Of a stretch of DNA of 64,000 nucleotides, positions 36,307-46,731 are shown in pieces. Made by a program: the position numbers and the translations under genes. Numbering within the stretch: the first letter of the stretch is position 1; every line of letters starts with the position of its first letter. The notes beneath the pieces are model-generated. The model was not told the origin of the DNA. It did no database searches and worked only from the letters and a program-made list of their open reading frames with translations. The DNA is from Enterococcus diestrammenae (GTDB lineage Bacteria; Bacillota; Bacilli; Lactobacillales; Enterococcaceae), in contig NZ_MAEI01000007.1 of the NCBI RefSeq assembly GCF_009933255.1, positions 1 to 64,000 on the forward strand, given 5' to 3'.

Positions 36307-36966
36307 TTAACTTTGTAACCAGCGTAAGACTTGGTGTAAATCCGGCAGGACAGCTAGCGTCTTTTGGGCCAAAGCCTCATCTGGTCCTAGCAAATCCGGC
36401 ACCATGATTACGGGTATGCCAGCTGCCACGGCGGCATTGACGCCGTGTTGGGAATCTTCTAGTACCAATAGCGTTTCTTTGGGCAACTGAAGTTTCTCAG
36501 CGGCTAATAAAAAAATATCCGGATTGGGTTTTGCGCGAGGCACATCTTCAGCTGAGACGATTAATGGGAAGGCATCCGTGAGTCCGGCCTGAGCTAGCAA
36601 CCATTCAATCGCTGGCCGATTATTGCTGGAGGCCAAAATTTTAGGTACCTGTTGGGCATCGAGATAGGCCAACAGCTCTTTTACCCCTGGTTTGAGTTGG
36701 ACTAATCCGGCCGCAAATAGTTTTTCTGAATTGGCATAAGACAAGCGCACAAACTCAGTGATTGTCTCCACCCCATAGTCTTCGTCGTAATCTTCGTGGA
36801 CTTTGACTACAAATTCTTCATCACTGATGCCCAAGTAGCGTAAGTAATCCGACATGTCATACGTGATGCCCAGGGTATCTGCGGCTTGTTGGTTGCCTTG
36901 GTAGACAAGGGCTTCCGTATCGAAAATCAAGCCATCCATATCAAAAATAAGTCCTTTAGTCGTCAT
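36307..36966 (-). CDS. HAD-superfamily phosphatase (subfamily IA)
   Basis: Hydrolase of 219 residues from ATG 36966 (GGAGG 7 bases upstream). Motif I is LIFDMDGLIFDTE (about 5-17) with the nucleophile Asp, motif II is ILASSNNRPA, and motif III/IV is KPNPDIFLLAAEKL with VLEDSQHGVNAA. The pattern fits beta-phosphoglucomutase-like and small sugar-phosphate phosphatases. It overlaps the end of folC by 11 bases and is cotranscribed with it. Substrate is not evident. Confidence 0.88.
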   Translation of the reverse strand: MTTKGLIFDMDGLIFDTEALVYQGNQQAADTLGITYDMSDYLRYLGISDEEFVVKVHEDYDEDYGVETITEFVRLSYANSEKLFAAGLVQLKPGVKELLAYLDAQQVPKILASSNNRPAIEWLLAQAGLTDAFPLIVSAEDVPRAKPNPDIFLLAAEKLQLPKETLLVLEDSQHGVNAAVAAGIPVIMVPDLLGPDEALAQKTLAVLPDLHQVLRWLQS

Positions 36967-38281
36967 ACGCCAATCCTCCCATCTCCAATAACAAGCTTCG
37001 TACATCGGAAACAAAATACAACGAACCGGTTATTAATAATAAGTCTTCATTGGTCATTTTTTCCAAAATTTCCCCTAGCCCAAACTGCCACATGGAAACG
37101 ATTGTCACCCGTTTGTCACTGGTGTTTTCGTAATTGTCATCCAGCTTGATGGCTTTTGGATAATCAAAGGTCGTCACATAGAGGCGGGCATTGGGAATTT
37201 CCAATAGTTGAGCCAGCATGCCATCAACATTTTTAGTGGATAAGGCGGAAAATAAGACATGAATCCGGTATTCTTTGAACTCGTTTTTCATGGTTTCCAC
37301 CAAGCGCCCCATCGCATGGGGATTATGGGCCCCGTCCAAGATGATCAGTGGCTCTTGGCTCACTCGTTCCATCCGGGCTGGCCAACGAACATTTCGCAGA
37401 CCATTGCGAATCGACATCAGACTGATGGGCAGGCCTTTGATTTGACAGTAACAATGGTACATTTGAATCGCCAGACCGGCATTTTCAGGTTGATGGCGCC
37501 CCAACAGCGAAGTTTTTAAATTCACCAGCTTTCCCTGATCATTGAGAAATTCAAACACTTCCCCCCATTGTGGGTCCGGATGTTTGTAAAGCACGCGATA
37601 ATCTTGATTGAAACGATACATTGGGGCGCCTTTTTTATCCGCCTCTTGTTGGATAATCGCGATGGCATTGCTTGGGATATTCCCAGTCACCACCGGAACC
37701 CCTGGTTTGATGATGCCAGCTTTTTGGAAAGCAATCTCCTCCAAGGTATCTCCCAAAATATCCATGTGATCCATGCCAATCGTAGTAATCCCACATAATA
37801 AAGGTTTCACTACGTTGGTAGAATCCAATAAGCCCCCTAGCCCGACTTCAATAATCGCTACATCGACCTTTTTCTCTAAAAAATAATCCAGCGCCATGGC
37901 AGTCAAGGTTTCAAACTCAGTGATGCCAGCCACATCAGGCTTTTCATCCAACTGGTCGACCAAGGGCTGATATTTGTTCACCAAAGTCACTAGGTCTTCA
38001 TCGGCAATATGCTGGCCGTCGATGGCAATGCGTTCATTGAAAGATTCGATGAAAGGGGAGGTAAACGTTCCGACAGTCAGGCCAGCGTCCTCCAAAATAG
38101 CTGCCAAATAGCTAACGGTGGAGCCTTTGCCATTGGTACCAGCAATATGAATCGTCGGGACCTGCTCTTCTGGATGATCGACTAGCGCTAATAATGCCTC
38201 TACGCGGTCCAACCCTGGCCGTGAACCAAAAGGTAAGCGACTATGAATCCATGCAATTGCTTCTTTTCCTGTTTTTACCAT
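36956..38281 (-). CDS. folC: Folylpolyglutamate synthase / dihydrofolate synthase
   Basis: Adds glutamate to dihydropteroate or folates; 441 residues from ATG 38281, which has GAGGTG 6 bases upstream. The P loop is IAGTNGKGSTVSYLAAIL (about 48-65), followed by TSPFIESFNERI and the Mur-ligase core ITTIGMDHMDILGDTLEEIAFQKAGI (cited in part: IGMDHMDILG) and ILDGAHNPHAMG. It is the first gene of the folC-HAD unit. In relatives it follows valS; here the two are about 5.6 kb apart. Confidence 0.94.
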   Translation of the reverse strand: MVKTGKEAIAWIHSRLPFGSRPGLDRVEALLALVDHPEEQVPTIHIAGTNGKGSTVSYLAAILEDAGLTVGTFTSPFIESFNERIAIDGQHIADEDLVTLVNKYQPLVDQLDEKPDVAGITEFETLTAMALDYFLEKKVDVAIIEVGLGGLLDSTNVVKPLLCGITTIGMDHMDILGDTLEEIAFQKAGIIKPGVPVVTGNIPSNAIAIIQQEADKKGAPMYRFNQDYRVLYKHPDPQWGEVFEFLNDQGKLVNLKTSLLGRHQPENAGLAIQMYHCYCQIKGLPISLMSIRNGLRNVRWPARMERVSQEPLIILDGAHNPHAMGRLVETMKNEFKEYRIHVLFSALSTKNVDGMLAQLLEIPNARLYVTTFDYPKAIKLDDNYENTSDKRVTIVSMWQFGLGEILEKMTNEDLLLITGSLYFVSDVRSLLLEMGGLAYDD

Positions 38282-38530
38282 TTTATGCACCTCGTTTTAG
38301 TCCGTCTTCTCAAAACAAGACAGCCATTTCCCTAAAGCATCCTCATTATATCAAAAAGCCTTTCCCCTTGCCCGCCTTGGTAGCGGAAATATCAGAAATT
38401 CCGACTTTGTCATTATTTTTAATAATCTAGTCCTGGCTTTCTTAAGCAAATGCAAGCCGGCAGCCCCACTCCTTTAGTTGTCAAGAGTTCGAGTGGCGTC
38501 CCAGTGATCTTTTAGTCTAAAAGGCAAGGA
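38282..38530. other. folC upstream region without genes
   Basis: It should contain the folC promoter, which I could not fix. No coding frame with a ribosome binding site was seen. Confidence 0.35.
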
Positions 38531-38580
38531 AAAACCCCAGCCACTAGGAAAGAAGACAATTCCTGACAGCTGAGGTTTTT
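38531..38580 (-). terminator. Terminator of the PadR-DUF1700 operon
   Basis: AAAACCCCAGC (38531-38541) pairs with GCTGAGGTTTTT (38569-38580). Confidence 0.8.
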
Positions 38581-38587
38581 CGTTGAT

Positions 38588-38734
38588 TTAAAAATGAAAG
38601 GTCCGGTACCAATGGGTTTCTCCAAAACGCAGTTGGGATACATCGCCTCTGACTAAGAGGAACGCCAGCAATAACAACAGGATCCCGCAAACCACGAGTC
38701 CACCCGTGATTTGCCAAAATTTCTTAGAAGCCAT
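38588..38734 (-). CDS. 48-residue membrane peptide, stub of a DUF4097-type protein
   Basis: A short frame overlaps the DUF1700 stop by 11 bases (the ATG is inside GGCTATGGCTTCTAA). It encodes one membrane helix (ITGGLVVCGILLLLLAFLLV) followed by RGDVSQLRFGETHWY and a stop, then the operon terminator. The sequence looks like the N-terminus of the DUF4097 proteins that normally follow PadR and DUF1700 genes, without the large beta domain. Either the gene has been cut short by deletion or this is a natural short form. Confidence rests on the coupling and operon position. Confidence 0.6.
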   Translation of the reverse strand: MASKKFWQITGGLVVCGILLLLLAFLLVRGDVSQLRFGETHWYRTFHF

Positions 38735-39326
38735 AGCCTGCCACACTCCTTTTCAGTAAATTGGCAAAGAAACTCAACGTGTTTTTCGTAATCACAATAC
38801 TCCACGTTAAACATCTGCGAGTCAAATAACAACAGACTAAGCCTAAACCTAACAGTAGCATGCCACTACCTAGTTGGGCCATTCCAATAGCCAAGCCATC
38901 AAAAAAGGCTAGTAGACTCAACAACATCGCCCCACCACCCCCGAGAGTAAATCCAAAAGCTAAACTGGCGATAACCAATAATGGCGTCCATAATAACAAA
39001 TAAGCTGAAAATAGCAAACAAACTGCGGCCAGCAACAAACTGCCCCACAAAGGAAAACCTAAAATCAATAAGAGCAAAACGCCAACATTCAGCCGCTGTT
39101 TTTCACGATAGCGGGGAAAAGCCGTCCTTACTTGGGTAAATTCTGCCTGAGCGACGACTTCTCTTGGGTCCCCAATCATGGCCACCGCTTCTTCTTCGGT
39201 ATAGCCATCCGCGACAAAATCCCGGATCAATGTATCATAGTATTCTAGAAACTCCGATTTCTCCATTTCCTCAATGTCTTGAGGCAAATAACCAATTAAA
39301 GCCGCCAAAAATTGCTTCCTATCCAT
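38724..39326 (-). CDS. DUF1700 membrane protein
   Basis: Protein of 200 residues. The N-terminal helical domain (MDRKQFLAALIGYLPQDIEEMEKSEFLEYY, in part; with YTEEEAVAMIGDPREV near 50) is the DUF1700/HAAS signature. Four to five hydrophobic segments follow. Such proteins are encoded behind PadR regulators and take part in envelope stress responses. ATG 39326 lies inside the PadR stop region and is preceded by GGAGGGAG. Longer upstream reading has no ribosome binding site. Confidence 0.85.
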   Translation of the reverse strand: MDRKQFLAALIGYLPQDIEEMEKSEFLEYYDTLIRDFVADGYTEEEAVAMIGDPREVVAQAEFTQVRTAFPRYREKQRLNVGVLLLLILGFPLWGSLLLAAVCLLFSAYLLLWTPLLVIASLAFGFTLGGGGAMLLSLLAFFDGLAIGMAQLGSGMLLLGLGLVCCYLTRRCLTWSIVITKNTLSFFANLLKRSVAGYGF

Positions 39327-39636
39327 TTTCCAGTCTCCCTCCAATATATTCATAGATACCCACGACACTATCTTTGCCTTTATAAAAAATCCGTAATTTC
39401 TCTTCACCTTTTGCCGTGATTCGATAATACTTTCGCAAGCGTCCACTGTATTCTTCCTTATAGGTAGTCACCAGTTGCTGATTTTCAAGACGCTTCAAAA
39501 TCGGATATAAGGTGGATTCACTAATATGGATAATCGGAGAAATATGTTTAATGATTTCATAGCCATAAGACGGTTCTGGTAACAAAAAGGCCAACACACA
39601 GTACTCCAACAACCCCCGCTTTAATTGACTATCCAC
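39319..39636 (-). CDS. PadR-family transcriptional regulator
   Basis: Winged-helix repressor of 105 residues. It starts at GTG 39636 (DSQLKRGLLEYCVLAFL), with GAGGTGAGG immediately upstream. The body has YGYEIIKHIS, the recognition helix ESTLYPILKRLENQQLV and the wing SGRLRKYYRITAKGEEKL. It controls the DUF1700 operon, probably through the palindrome at 39687-39707. Confidence 0.9.
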   Translation of the reverse strand: MDSQLKRGLLEYCVLAFLLPEPSYGYEIIKHISPIIHISESTLYPILKRLENQQLVTTYKEEYSGRLRKYYRITAKGEEKLRIFYKGKDSVVGIYEYIGGRLENG

Positions 39637-39686
39637 ATCCTCACCTCGTTTGATCAAACTAGGGAGTTCTACGCTCCCGGTTATCA

Positions 39687-39707
39687 ATACTATACAATAC
39701 ATAGTAT
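39687..39707. promoter_or_regulatory. PadR operator palindrome
   Basis: ATACTAT-N7-ATAGTAT is a perfect inverted repeat about 50 bases before the padR start and overlaps TATAGT, a possible -10 on the minus strand. PadR proteins commonly bind such ATAC/GTAT palindromes. Confidence 0.65.
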
Positions 39708-39814
39708 CATAAAAAATCAGTCTTTGGTCTTATTTGAGAGCAAATGATAGCATGAGACACCTCTTAATTTCTGTGACATCAGCCTTTATGAAGTTTGAAT
39801 TTTATAAGTTTCTT

Positions 39815-39905
39815 ATCTATTAGAAAGGCTGAAGGACCTCCTTCAGCTCTCGAGAATTAAGGCCGCTAGTTCGTGAAGCCAGACATTGCTAGACTTGGTA
39901 TTATA
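39815..39905. repeat. Short dispersed repeat, family A
   Basis: CTATTAGAAAGGCTGAAGG, CTCCTTCAGCTCTCGAG and TTCGTGAAGCCAGACATTG, CTAGACTTGGTATTATAAA match the copy near 59175-59335 block by block. An internal perfect hairpin pairs GCTGAAGG with CCTTCAGC. Confidence 0.6.
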
Positions 39906-39955
39906 AAACGGCATCACCAACTACTAATCCATAATTAGCAGTTAATGATGCCGTT
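39905..39955 (-). terminator. Terminator of the betaine transporter operon
   Basis: AACGGCATCA (39907-39916) pairs perfectly with TGATGCCGTT (39946-39955); TTTTAT follows on the minus strand. Confidence 0.75.
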
Positions 39956-39986
39956 ACTCTTTAATTACTAAGAGCGTAACTGAGGG

Positions 39987-41699
39987 TTATTTTAACCATT
40001 GGTCAACTTTGTCCTGATTGTTTGTTACCCATTCTTTAGCAGCTTCTTGTGGCGTAGCACCAGAATTAATTGCTAACATCACACTCTCCATGTCTGCTTG
40101 GTCCCAATGAAAGTTGTCTAAGATTTGATAAGCTTCTGGTTGATCTTGTTCCAAACCAATACGCGCCATCGTATGGATACTTTCCGCATCCCCCATTGTC
40201 CCTTTTGGATCTGCTAAATATTTCAAATCATATTTAGCAAACATCCAGTGGGGAGACCAACCAGTAATTACAATCGGCTCTTGATTTTTGATAGCCTTAC
40301 CCAAGGCGACGGTCATTGCTCCTGATGAGGCAGAAGATACTTCCCAATCGGCTAAATTCGGATAGGCTTGTTGAGTAGCTTCGGCGGCTTTCATCACTCC
40401 TGCACCAGGTTCGATACCGGTGATGGTCTGATTCGCTTCACTTGTTAAGTCTTCAATACTATCAGCTGACATATAGCTTGGGACGACTAAGCCTAGCTTT
40501 GCACCAGCTAAATTTTCCCCTAAATCCTCTAACTGATCTTGATACTTTTCATATTGAGCTTGATGGGTAGTTGGTAACCAAGCCGCTACCATCCCATCTG
40601 TTTCCCCATTAGCCACAGACTGCCACATTACTGTCATATCTAGGGGGGTCATTTCTACCTCATAGCCTTCTTGTTTTAGCACCTCAGCAATGACATGAGT
40701 CGAGGCAATTTCAGTATCCCATTCTACATAGGACAAGTGAATTTTTTTTGAATTTGAGGTACCTCCAGAAAATGCGACTGCAGCGATGATGGCTACAATT
40801 GCTGCGAGGGCACCTAGACGAAACCATTTTTTACTTGTAGTTACTTTTTTGTTGCGCTCTTGTTTAGGTTTATTTAGCCCTTGTGTAAAGCGATCGATGA
40901 TGATTGCTAAAATCACCAGTGCCAACCCATTGACAAAACCATTACCGACTTGAGCTTGTTGTAATGCCGACAAAACGCCACGCCCCAAGCCAGGAGCACC
41001 AATCATAGAAGCTGTTACGACCATGGATAAAGCCAACATCATCGTTTGATTTACCCCAGCCATAATCGTTCCTTTAGCTAATGGCAATTCTAATTTAAAC
41101 AGCTTTTGCTTTCCGGTACTCCCAAAGGAATCCGTCGCTTCTACTAATTCTGTAGGGATTTGCCGAATGCCTAAGTTTGTCATACGGACGGTAGGAGGTA
41201 AAGCAAAGATAACTGAGGCAAAGACCCCAGGTACCATTCCAATTCCGAAAAAAGCTACCGCTGGAATCAAATAAACAAAAGCTGGCATTGTTTGCATAAA
41301 ATCAAGTAGTGGTGAAATAATCACATTGGCCTTTTGGTTCTTAGCCATCAAAACCCCTAGTGGAATCCCAATAATAATGGATAATAAACTAGCAATAAGG
41401 ACCAACGTAACAGTATTCATCAAATCGTTCCATAATCCTTGATTATAGATGAATAGCAGCCCAATAAACGTCAAGATAGTCAAGCCTACTTTTTTGAAAA
41501 CCAGTAATGCACATCCAGTTAGTAGTAGGATAAAGAGAATCGGCGGAATGACTAATAAAGTATTGGTGACTGTATCCATCACTGCTTGTCCAACTGTTTG
41601 AATCACCGAGAAAACACCCGCAAAAGTAGCCGTCAGCCAATCAGTAAATTGTTCTACCCAATCTGCCACTGGTATGCTTTGTTGTAAGAAACTATTCAT
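39987..41699 (-). CDS. busAB: Glycine betaine ABC transporter permease/substrate-binding fusion
   Basis: Osmoprotectant importer subunit of 570 residues. Residues about 1-285 form the permease: about six helices with the EAA-type loop [23 protein letters not shown] (cited in part: [12 protein letters not shown]). A further helix near 300 leads into a fused OpuAC substrate-binding domain (about 325-570; [34 protein letters not shown] with the Trp residues that cage betaine). The fusion is the BusA/OpuA type of lactococci and enterococci. ATG 41699 follows AAGGAG; it overlaps the ATPase gene by 8 bases. Confidence 0.93.
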   Translation of the reverse strand: MNSFLQQSIPVADWVEQFTDWLTATFAGVFSVIQTVGQAVMDTVTNTLLVIPPILFILLLTGCALLVFKKVGLTILTFIGLLFIYNQGLWNDLMNTVTLVLIASLLSIIIGIPLGVLMAKNQKANVIISPLLDFMQTMPAFVYLIPAVAFFGIGMVPGVFASVIFALPPTVRMTNLGIRQIPTELVEATDSFGSTGKQKLFKLELPLAKGTIMAGVNQTMMLALSMVVTASMIGAPGLGRGVLSALQQAQVGNGFVNGLALVILAIIIDRFTQGLNKPKQERNKKVTTSKKWFRLGALAAIVAIIAAVAFSGGTSNSKKIHLSYVEWDTEIASTHVIAEVLKQEGYEVEMTPLDMTVMWQSVANGETDGMVAAWLPTTHQAQYEKYQDQLEDLGENLAGAKLGLVVPSYMSADSIEDLTSEANQTITGIEPGAGVMKAAEATQQAYPNLADWEVSSASSGAMTVALGKAIKNQEPIVITGWSPHWMFAKYDLKYLADPKGTMGDAESIHTMARIGLEQDQPEAYQILDNFHWDQADMESVMLAINSGATPQEAAKEWVTNNQDKVDQWLK

Positions 41700-42894
41700 T
41701 CGTATCACACTCCTTTTCAGTTGACTCCGTTAACGCTTCAATCACGCTACCTCTAATCACGACACCTTTTAATTTATCATTTTTGTCCACTACAGCAAGT
41801 GGTGCTTCGGCATCCTTGATGACATTAAAGATATCTGTAACAAGCATATCTTCTTTAATTTTACGAACATTTTTATCAATGACATCATGGACATCCAGTT
41901 GGTCTCGTCTAGCTTCTAAAGCTTTCAAAGCCGTTAAGCTACCTTTTAATTGGCGCTTTTTATCCACTACCAACAGTATACTAACGCCTTCTTTACGCAT
42001 TCGATTCAAGGCGACATTTGGTCCATCACTTTCGATATTCATAGTGATGGCAGGTTCCATTATATTTTTTGCTGTCAACACTTTGGAGCGATCGACATCT
42101 TCAACAAAGTCTCGTACATATTGGTTGGCAGGATTTGTCAATATTTCTTCCCCTGTACCGATTTGAATAATTTGCCCATCTTTCATCAACGCAATTCGAT
42201 CACCAATCCGCAGTGCTTCATTTAAATCATGGGTAATAAAGATAATCGTTTTCCGAACATTTTCTTGTAAATCCAACAGTTCATCTTGCATCTCACGCCT
42301 AATCAACGGATCTAAAGCTGAAAAAGCTTCGTCCATCAGTAAAATTTCAGGATCATTCGCCAAAGCTCGCGCCAAACCGACTCGCTGTTGCATCCCACCA
42401 GATAATTGATCGGGATATTGATCTTTAAATGATAATAAACTTGAATTTGCCAAAGCTTGTTCTGCCCGTTGTTGGCGTTCTTCTTTTGAAACTCCACGAA
42501 GCTCTAAACCCAACTCAGTATTTTCGAGAATCGTTCGATGAGGGTAGAGGGCAAAACTTTGAAATACCATATTTAATTTATGGCGACGTACTTCTTGCAG
42601 CTCTTCTTTATTCATCTTAGCGATATTTTCATCATCAATGTAGATTTCACCACTCGTAGGATCAATTAGCCGGTTTAACAAACGAATCATCGTTGACTTT
42701 CCGGAACCAGAAAGTCCCATAATAACGAAGATTTCCCCTTCTTCAACCTCAAAATTTGCATCGTAAACCCCAACTGTGGCACCTGTTTCTTCTAGTATTT
42801 CAGTTTTTGACTTTCCCTGTGAAACCAGATTTAAGGCTTGTTGTTTTCTTTTGCCAAAAACTTTTGTTAAATGTTCAACTTTGACTTTTGCCAA
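41692..42894 (-). CDS. busAA: Glycine betaine ABC transporter ATP-binding protein
   Basis: ATPase of 400 residues with Walker [18 protein letters not shown], signature [13 protein letters not shown] and Walker [15 protein letters not shown]. Tandem CBS domains at the C-terminus (about 275-395) sense ionic strength or c-di-AMP in OpuA-type transporters. It is the first gene of the two-gene operon, 271 bases after the busR stop. Together with the permease/binding fusion it imports glycine betaine under osmotic stress. Confidence 0.93.
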   Translation of the reverse strand: MAKVKVEHLTKVFGKRKQQALNLVSQGKSKTEILEETGATVGVYDANFEVEEGEIFVIMGLSGSGKSTMIRLLNRLIDPTSGEIYIDDENIAKMNKEELQEVRRHKLNMVFQSFALYPHRTILENTELGLELRGVSKEERQQRAEQALANSSLLSFKDQYPDQLSGGMQQRVGLARALANDPEILLMDEAFSALDPLIRREMQDELLDLQENVRKTIIFITHDLNEALRIGDRIALMKDGQIIQIGTGEEILTNPANQYVRDFVEDVDRSKVLTAKNIMEPAITMNIESDGPNVALNRMRKEGVSILLVVDKKRQLKGSLTALKALEARRDQLDVHDVIDKNVRKIKEDMLVTDIFNVIKDAEAPLAVVDKNDKLKGVVIRGSVIEALTESTEKECDTNE

Positions 42895-43033
42895 TTGATT
42901 GACACTCCTCTCAAATTATTCTCTGTACCGCAGAATACTTCTTTTTTTCAGATACTTTTCAACTATTTTTTCATTTCTTTACAAAAAAAGGCGGCCTCTT
43001 CCAGCAATTTAATCTCATAGTTGGAAATGACCT
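42895..43033. promoter_or_regulatory. Upstream region of the betaine transporter operon
   Basis: This should hold the busAA promoter and BusR sites. It is rich in T tracts on the plus strand. I could not define a BusR operator by eye. Confidence 0.35.
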
Positions 43034-43076
43034 CAAAAAAACTGACCACACCAGATTAACATCGTGTGGTCAGTTT
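43034..43076 (-). terminator. Terminator of busR
   Basis: AAACTGACCACAC (43039-43051) pairs perfectly with GTGTGGTCAGTTT (43064-43076); T run on the minus strand. Confidence 0.9.
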
Positions 43077-43165
43077 GTCAAAGAAGGTGCTCTATCTTTT
43101 TTAAAGGGCGGATCTTACTGATTAACACAACAATATATACGTCCTAATCAGCCGTCGCTATACTA

Positions 43166-43792
43166 TTACTCGAGATAAAAGAACCGATGTACCCGTTGTA
43201 CGGAGAGTTCATCACCAACAAAAAATACTGTTTCCCCTTCTTCAAATTTGGCATATGGACCTGGTGATAATAACAAACGCTCGTCATGCTGCAGCGCAAC
43301 GATAGTAGCCCCAGTTTGTTGCCAAATATTCAACTCACCAATTGAAGCATTCAGATGCAAGGCTTTATCTGTCAACAGAATCTGGTAGGGAATAAATGGC
43401 GCTGTATGTTGAATGCGTTTTGTTTGGTTTACTAAGCTATCTAAGAGGGTGGAAAAGTTTTCTAATTCCTGCTGTTGACGTTTTACGCTAGCTAAAATCT
43501 CTCCTTTTGTTTCTTGGATTGAACGCACTTCATGATACTGGGTAAGAAAGTTTTCTGCTTTAGCACGGGAAGCAACATAGGCACCACTACCATGCCGTAC
43601 TTCCATAATATCCAAATCCACTAGTACATTGATTGCTTTACGAGCAGTTTCTGGTGAGACGTTAAAATTTGAAGCCAACGTGGAACGAGCGTGAATTTTT
43701 TCACCTTCATGGTAACGATTTTGGACGATCCGTTCAGCTAGTGCTATGGCGATTTGTTGATAGCGGGGCATACTAATTTTTTTGCTAGTCAT
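43166..43792 (-). CDS. busR: BusR-like GntR regulator with RCK_C domain
   Basis: Repressor of 208 residues. A GntR winged helix (about 8-75; RYHEGEKIHARSTLASNFNVSPETARKA, in part) is followed by a coiled-coil linker and a C-terminal TrkA-C/RCK domain (about 125-208; LHLNASIGELNIWQQTGATIVAL, in part). In lactococci and streptococci BusR binds c-di-AMP through that domain and represses busAB. The gene lies next to and upstream of the transporter operon here, which supports the same role. ATG 43792 follows GAGGGAG. Confidence 0.9.
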   Translation of the reverse strand: MTSKKISMPRYQQIAIALAERIVQNRYHEGEKIHARSTLASNFNVSPETARKAINVLVDLDIMEVRHGSGAYVASRAKAENFLTQYHEVRSIQETKGEILASVKRQQQELENFSTLLDSLVNQTKRIQHTAPFIPYQILLTDKALHLNASIGELNIWQQTGATIVALQHDERLLLSPGPYAKFEEGETVFFVGDELSVQRVHRFFYLE

Positions 43793-43874
43793 TTTTTTCT
43801 CCCTCTAACTCGTAATTTTAGCCGAGTTTGGTTTCAAAGCCTAAATTAACATAAATAAAAAATGATTTCGATGG

Positions 43875-43910
43875 AAAAAAACTGCTTCGGTCAAACCGAA
43901 AGCAGTCTTT
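43875..43910 (-). terminator. Terminator of valS
   Basis: ACTGCTTCGG (43881-43890) pairs with CCGAAAGCAGT (43896-43906) with one bulge; T7 on the minus strand. Confidence 0.85.
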
Positions 43911-43918
43911 TCACTATG

Positions 43919-46558
43919 TTAACCCATCATTTTCAATTGGGCAATTCGTTGAGTAACTGCTTGTTGTTTGTCCAAGTAGTCTTTTTCTTTGTTGCGTTCT
44001 TCGGCTACGACAGCTTCCGGGGCATTGGCGACGAAACGTTCGTTGGCCAATTTTCCTTGAACCCGTTTGACTTCTTTGTTCCATTTGTCCAATTCTTTTT
44101 CCAGACGAGCAATTTCTTCCTGGATATCGATCAAACCAGCCAGTGGCAAGTAAATCGTCGCGCCGGTCAAAACAGCGGACATCGCTAGCTCTGGTGCTTC
44201 CAAAACGCTAGTAATCGTCAAGGTTTCTGGGTTACAGAAACGTTGCAAGTAGTTTTGGTTATTGCGCAAGAATTGGTCGATTTCTGGATCGCTGGTTTGA
44301 ATCAGTAAGGTAATCGGTTTGGACAACGGTGTATTGACTTCTGCACGAATGTTTCGGACAGAGCGAATCAATTCGATCAACGTAGCCATCCCTTTCACGG
44401 CAGCTTCATCATCAAACTCCGGATGCACTACTGGATACTCAGCGACCACTAAGGATTCACCAACATGTGGCAACTTGCTCCAGATTTCTTCTGTCACAAA
44501 TGGCATGATTGGATGCAACAAACGTAAGATTTGATCCAAAGTATAAACCAAGACGCTCTTGTTCGTAGCTTTGGCTGTCTCGTTTTCACCGTACAAAACT
44601 TCTTTACTCATTTCGATATACCAGTCACAGAAGTCATCCCAGATAAAGTTATACAGCTGACGCCCGGCTTCACCAAATTCGAAGCGGTCAAAGAGTTCCG
44701 TCACTTTGGCGACTGTTTCATTGAGACGCGTCAAAATCCAGCGGTCAGCCACTGTTTTCTCTCCCGTCAAATCTAGGTCTGCATAATCCATGCCTGCAAC
44801 GTTCATCAACACAAAACGAGAAGCGTTCCAGATTTTATTGATAAAGTTCCAAGCAGCATCCATTTTTTCATAGCTAAAACGGACGTCTTGGCCAGGTGCC
44901 GAACCGTTAGACAAGAACCAACGCAAAGCATCGGCGCCATATTGGTCGATGACTTCCATCGGATCGATCCCATTGCCAAGGGATTTACTCATCTTGCGGC
45001 CTTGTTCGTCACGGATTAACCCATGCATCAATACGTTTTTGAAAGGTGCTTGTCCGGTAAATTCCAAGCTTTGGAAGATCATGCGACTCACCCAGAAGAA
45101 GATGATATCGTAACCAGTCACTAGCGTATTCGTTGGGAAATACCGTTGATAATCGGCCGCTTCTTCGTCTGGCCAACCCATGGTAGAAAATGGCCACAAA
45201 GCGGAACTAAACCAAGTATCCAAGACATCTGGATCTTGTTCCCAGTTTTCGGAATCTTTAGGATCTTCCATCCCCACGTACATTTCCCCAGTGGTTTTGT
45301 TGTACCAAGCCGGGATACGGTGTCCCCACCACAACTGCCGTGAGATTACCCAGTCATGGACGTTTTCCATCCATTGCAAGAAGGTTTGGTTGAAACGTGG
45401 AGGATAAAAATCCACCCGGTCTGCTGTCTCTTGGTTAGCAATCGCTTCTTGGGCGAGAGGGGCCATGCGGACAAACCATTGCGTCGACAAGCGGGGTTCT
45501 ACCACGACACCAGTTCGTTCGGAATGGCCGACACTATGCACCATTTTTTCGATTTTGACTAAGCGACCGATTTCTTCCAAGTCTTTCACGACTTGTTTAC
45601 GAGCGGCGAACCGATCCAGCCCGGCATATTTACCGGCTAAATCATTCATGGAGCCATCATCGTTCATGACGTTGACCCGTGGCAAATCATGACGATTGCC
45701 CACTTCAAAGTCATTTGGATCATGAGCCGGGGTAATTTTTACAACACCTGTCCCAAATTCCATATCTACGTATTCATCTGCAATAATCGGAATCTCTTTG
45801 TCCACTAAAGGCAAGATAACGGTTTTGCCGATCAAGGCTTGGTAGCGTTCATCATCTGGATGGACGGCCACCGCGGTATCCCCTAACATCGTTTCTGGAC
45901 GGGTGGTGGCGATTTCCACCACGCCAGTGCCATCAGCCAGCGGATAAGTCATATGGTAAAAAGCACCTTCCACATCTTTGTGGATGACTTCGATATCCGA
46001 CAAAGCGGTCCGAGCTTGGGGATCCCAGTTGATGATGTATTCGCCGCGGTAGATCAAGTCTTTTTCATACAAACCAACAAAGACTTTGCGCACCGCTTGT
46101 GATAAGCCCTCATCCAAGGTAAAGCGTTCCCGACTATAATCCAACGACAGGCCCATTTTTGCCCATTGTTCTCGGATATGGCCAGCGTATTCCTCTTTCC
46201 ATTCCCATACTTGGTCGACAAATTTTTCCCGGCCAAGATCATAGCGAGAAACTCCTTGTTCCCGTAATTTTTCTTCAACTTTTGCTTGGGTCGCAATCCC
46301 CGCATGGTCCATCCCTGGTAGCCATAAGGTATCAAAGCCTTGCATCCGTTTTTGGCGGATAATCATATCTTGTAACGTCGTATCCCACGCATGGCCCAAA
46401 TGCAGTTTCCCCGTTACATTTGGTGGGGGAATCACGATGGAATAAGGTTTGGCCTCCGGATTGCCATTGGGTTTAAAAAGATCATGATCCAACCAGTTTT
46501 GGTAGCGACCAGCTTCGACTTCTTGGGGATTGTACTTAGTAGATAGATTGTCAGTCAT
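43919..46558 (-). CDS. valS: Valyl-tRNA synthetase
   Basis: Charges tRNA-Val; 879 residues. The HIGH motif is [15 protein letters not shown] (about 40-54), the KMSKS motif is [14 protein letters not shown] (about 525), the editing (CP1) domain lies between, and a C-terminal coiled coil (about 815-879, rich in Glu/Lys) is typical. ATG 46558 follows CGGAGG. Expression is controlled by a T-box leader upstream, separated from the gene by about 170 bases that look like an inserted repeat. Confidence 0.97.
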   Translation of the reverse strand: MTDNLSTKYNPQEVEAGRYQNWLDHDLFKPNGNPEAKPYSIVIPPPNVTGKLHLGHAWDTTLQDMIIRQKRMQGFDTLWLPGMDHAGIATQAKVEEKLREQGVSRYDLGREKFVDQVWEWKEEYAGHIREQWAKMGLSLDYSRERFTLDEGLSQAVRKVFVGLYEKDLIYRGEYIINWDPQARTALSDIEVIHKDVEGAFYHMTYPLADGTGVVEIATTRPETMLGDTAVAVHPDDERYQALIGKTVILPLVDKEIPIIADEYVDMEFGTGVVKITPAHDPNDFEVGNRHDLPRVNVMNDDGSMNDLAGKYAGLDRFAARKQVVKDLEEIGRLVKIEKMVHSVGHSERTGVVVEPRLSTQWFVRMAPLAQEAIANQETADRVDFYPPRFNQTFLQWMENVHDWVISRQLWWGHRIPAWYNKTTGEMYVGMEDPKDSENWEQDPDVLDTWFSSALWPFSTMGWPDEEAADYQRYFPTNTLVTGYDIIFFWVSRMIFQSLEFTGQAPFKNVLMHGLIRDEQGRKMSKSLGNGIDPMEVIDQYGADALRWFLSNGSAPGQDVRFSYEKMDAAWNFINKIWNASRFVLMNVAGMDYADLDLTGEKTVADRWILTRLNETVAKVTELFDRFEFGEAGRQLYNFIWDDFCDWYIEMSKEVLYGENETAKATNKSVLVYTLDQILRLLHPIMPFVTEEIWSKLPHVGESLVVAEYPVVHPEFDDEAAVKGMATLIELIRSVRNIRAEVNTPLSKPITLLIQTSDPEIDQFLRNNQNYLQRFCNPETLTITSVLEAPELAMSAVLTGATIYLPLAGLIDIQEEIARLEKELDKWNKEVKRVQGKLANERFVANAPEAVVAEERNKEKDYLDKQQAVTQRIAQLKMMG

Positions 46559-46599
46559 CAGGTTTCCTCCGTTTTTTCATTTATTGAACATCTTGTGGG

Positions 46600-46727
46600 T
46601 GCTTGGGAAAAGTGTTTTTGCTAGATTCGCTAGGTGAGAACCTATGCCTTTAGCTCGCGAGACTTAAGGCTGATGGGCTGTGTCGCTTGCTTCCCCAAAT
46701 CTCTGGTTTAAGCTTATGAAGCCAAGG
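46600..46727. repeat. Repeat-like insert between the T-box and valS
   Basis: The stretch contains AGCTCGCGAGACTTAAGGC and TTATGAAGCCAAGG, which resemble blocks of family A (AGCTCTCGAGAATTAAGGC at about 39845 and GTGAAGCCA near 39873). It separates the T-box terminator from the valS ribosome binding site. Confidence 0.45.
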
Positions 46728-46731
46728 TAAA

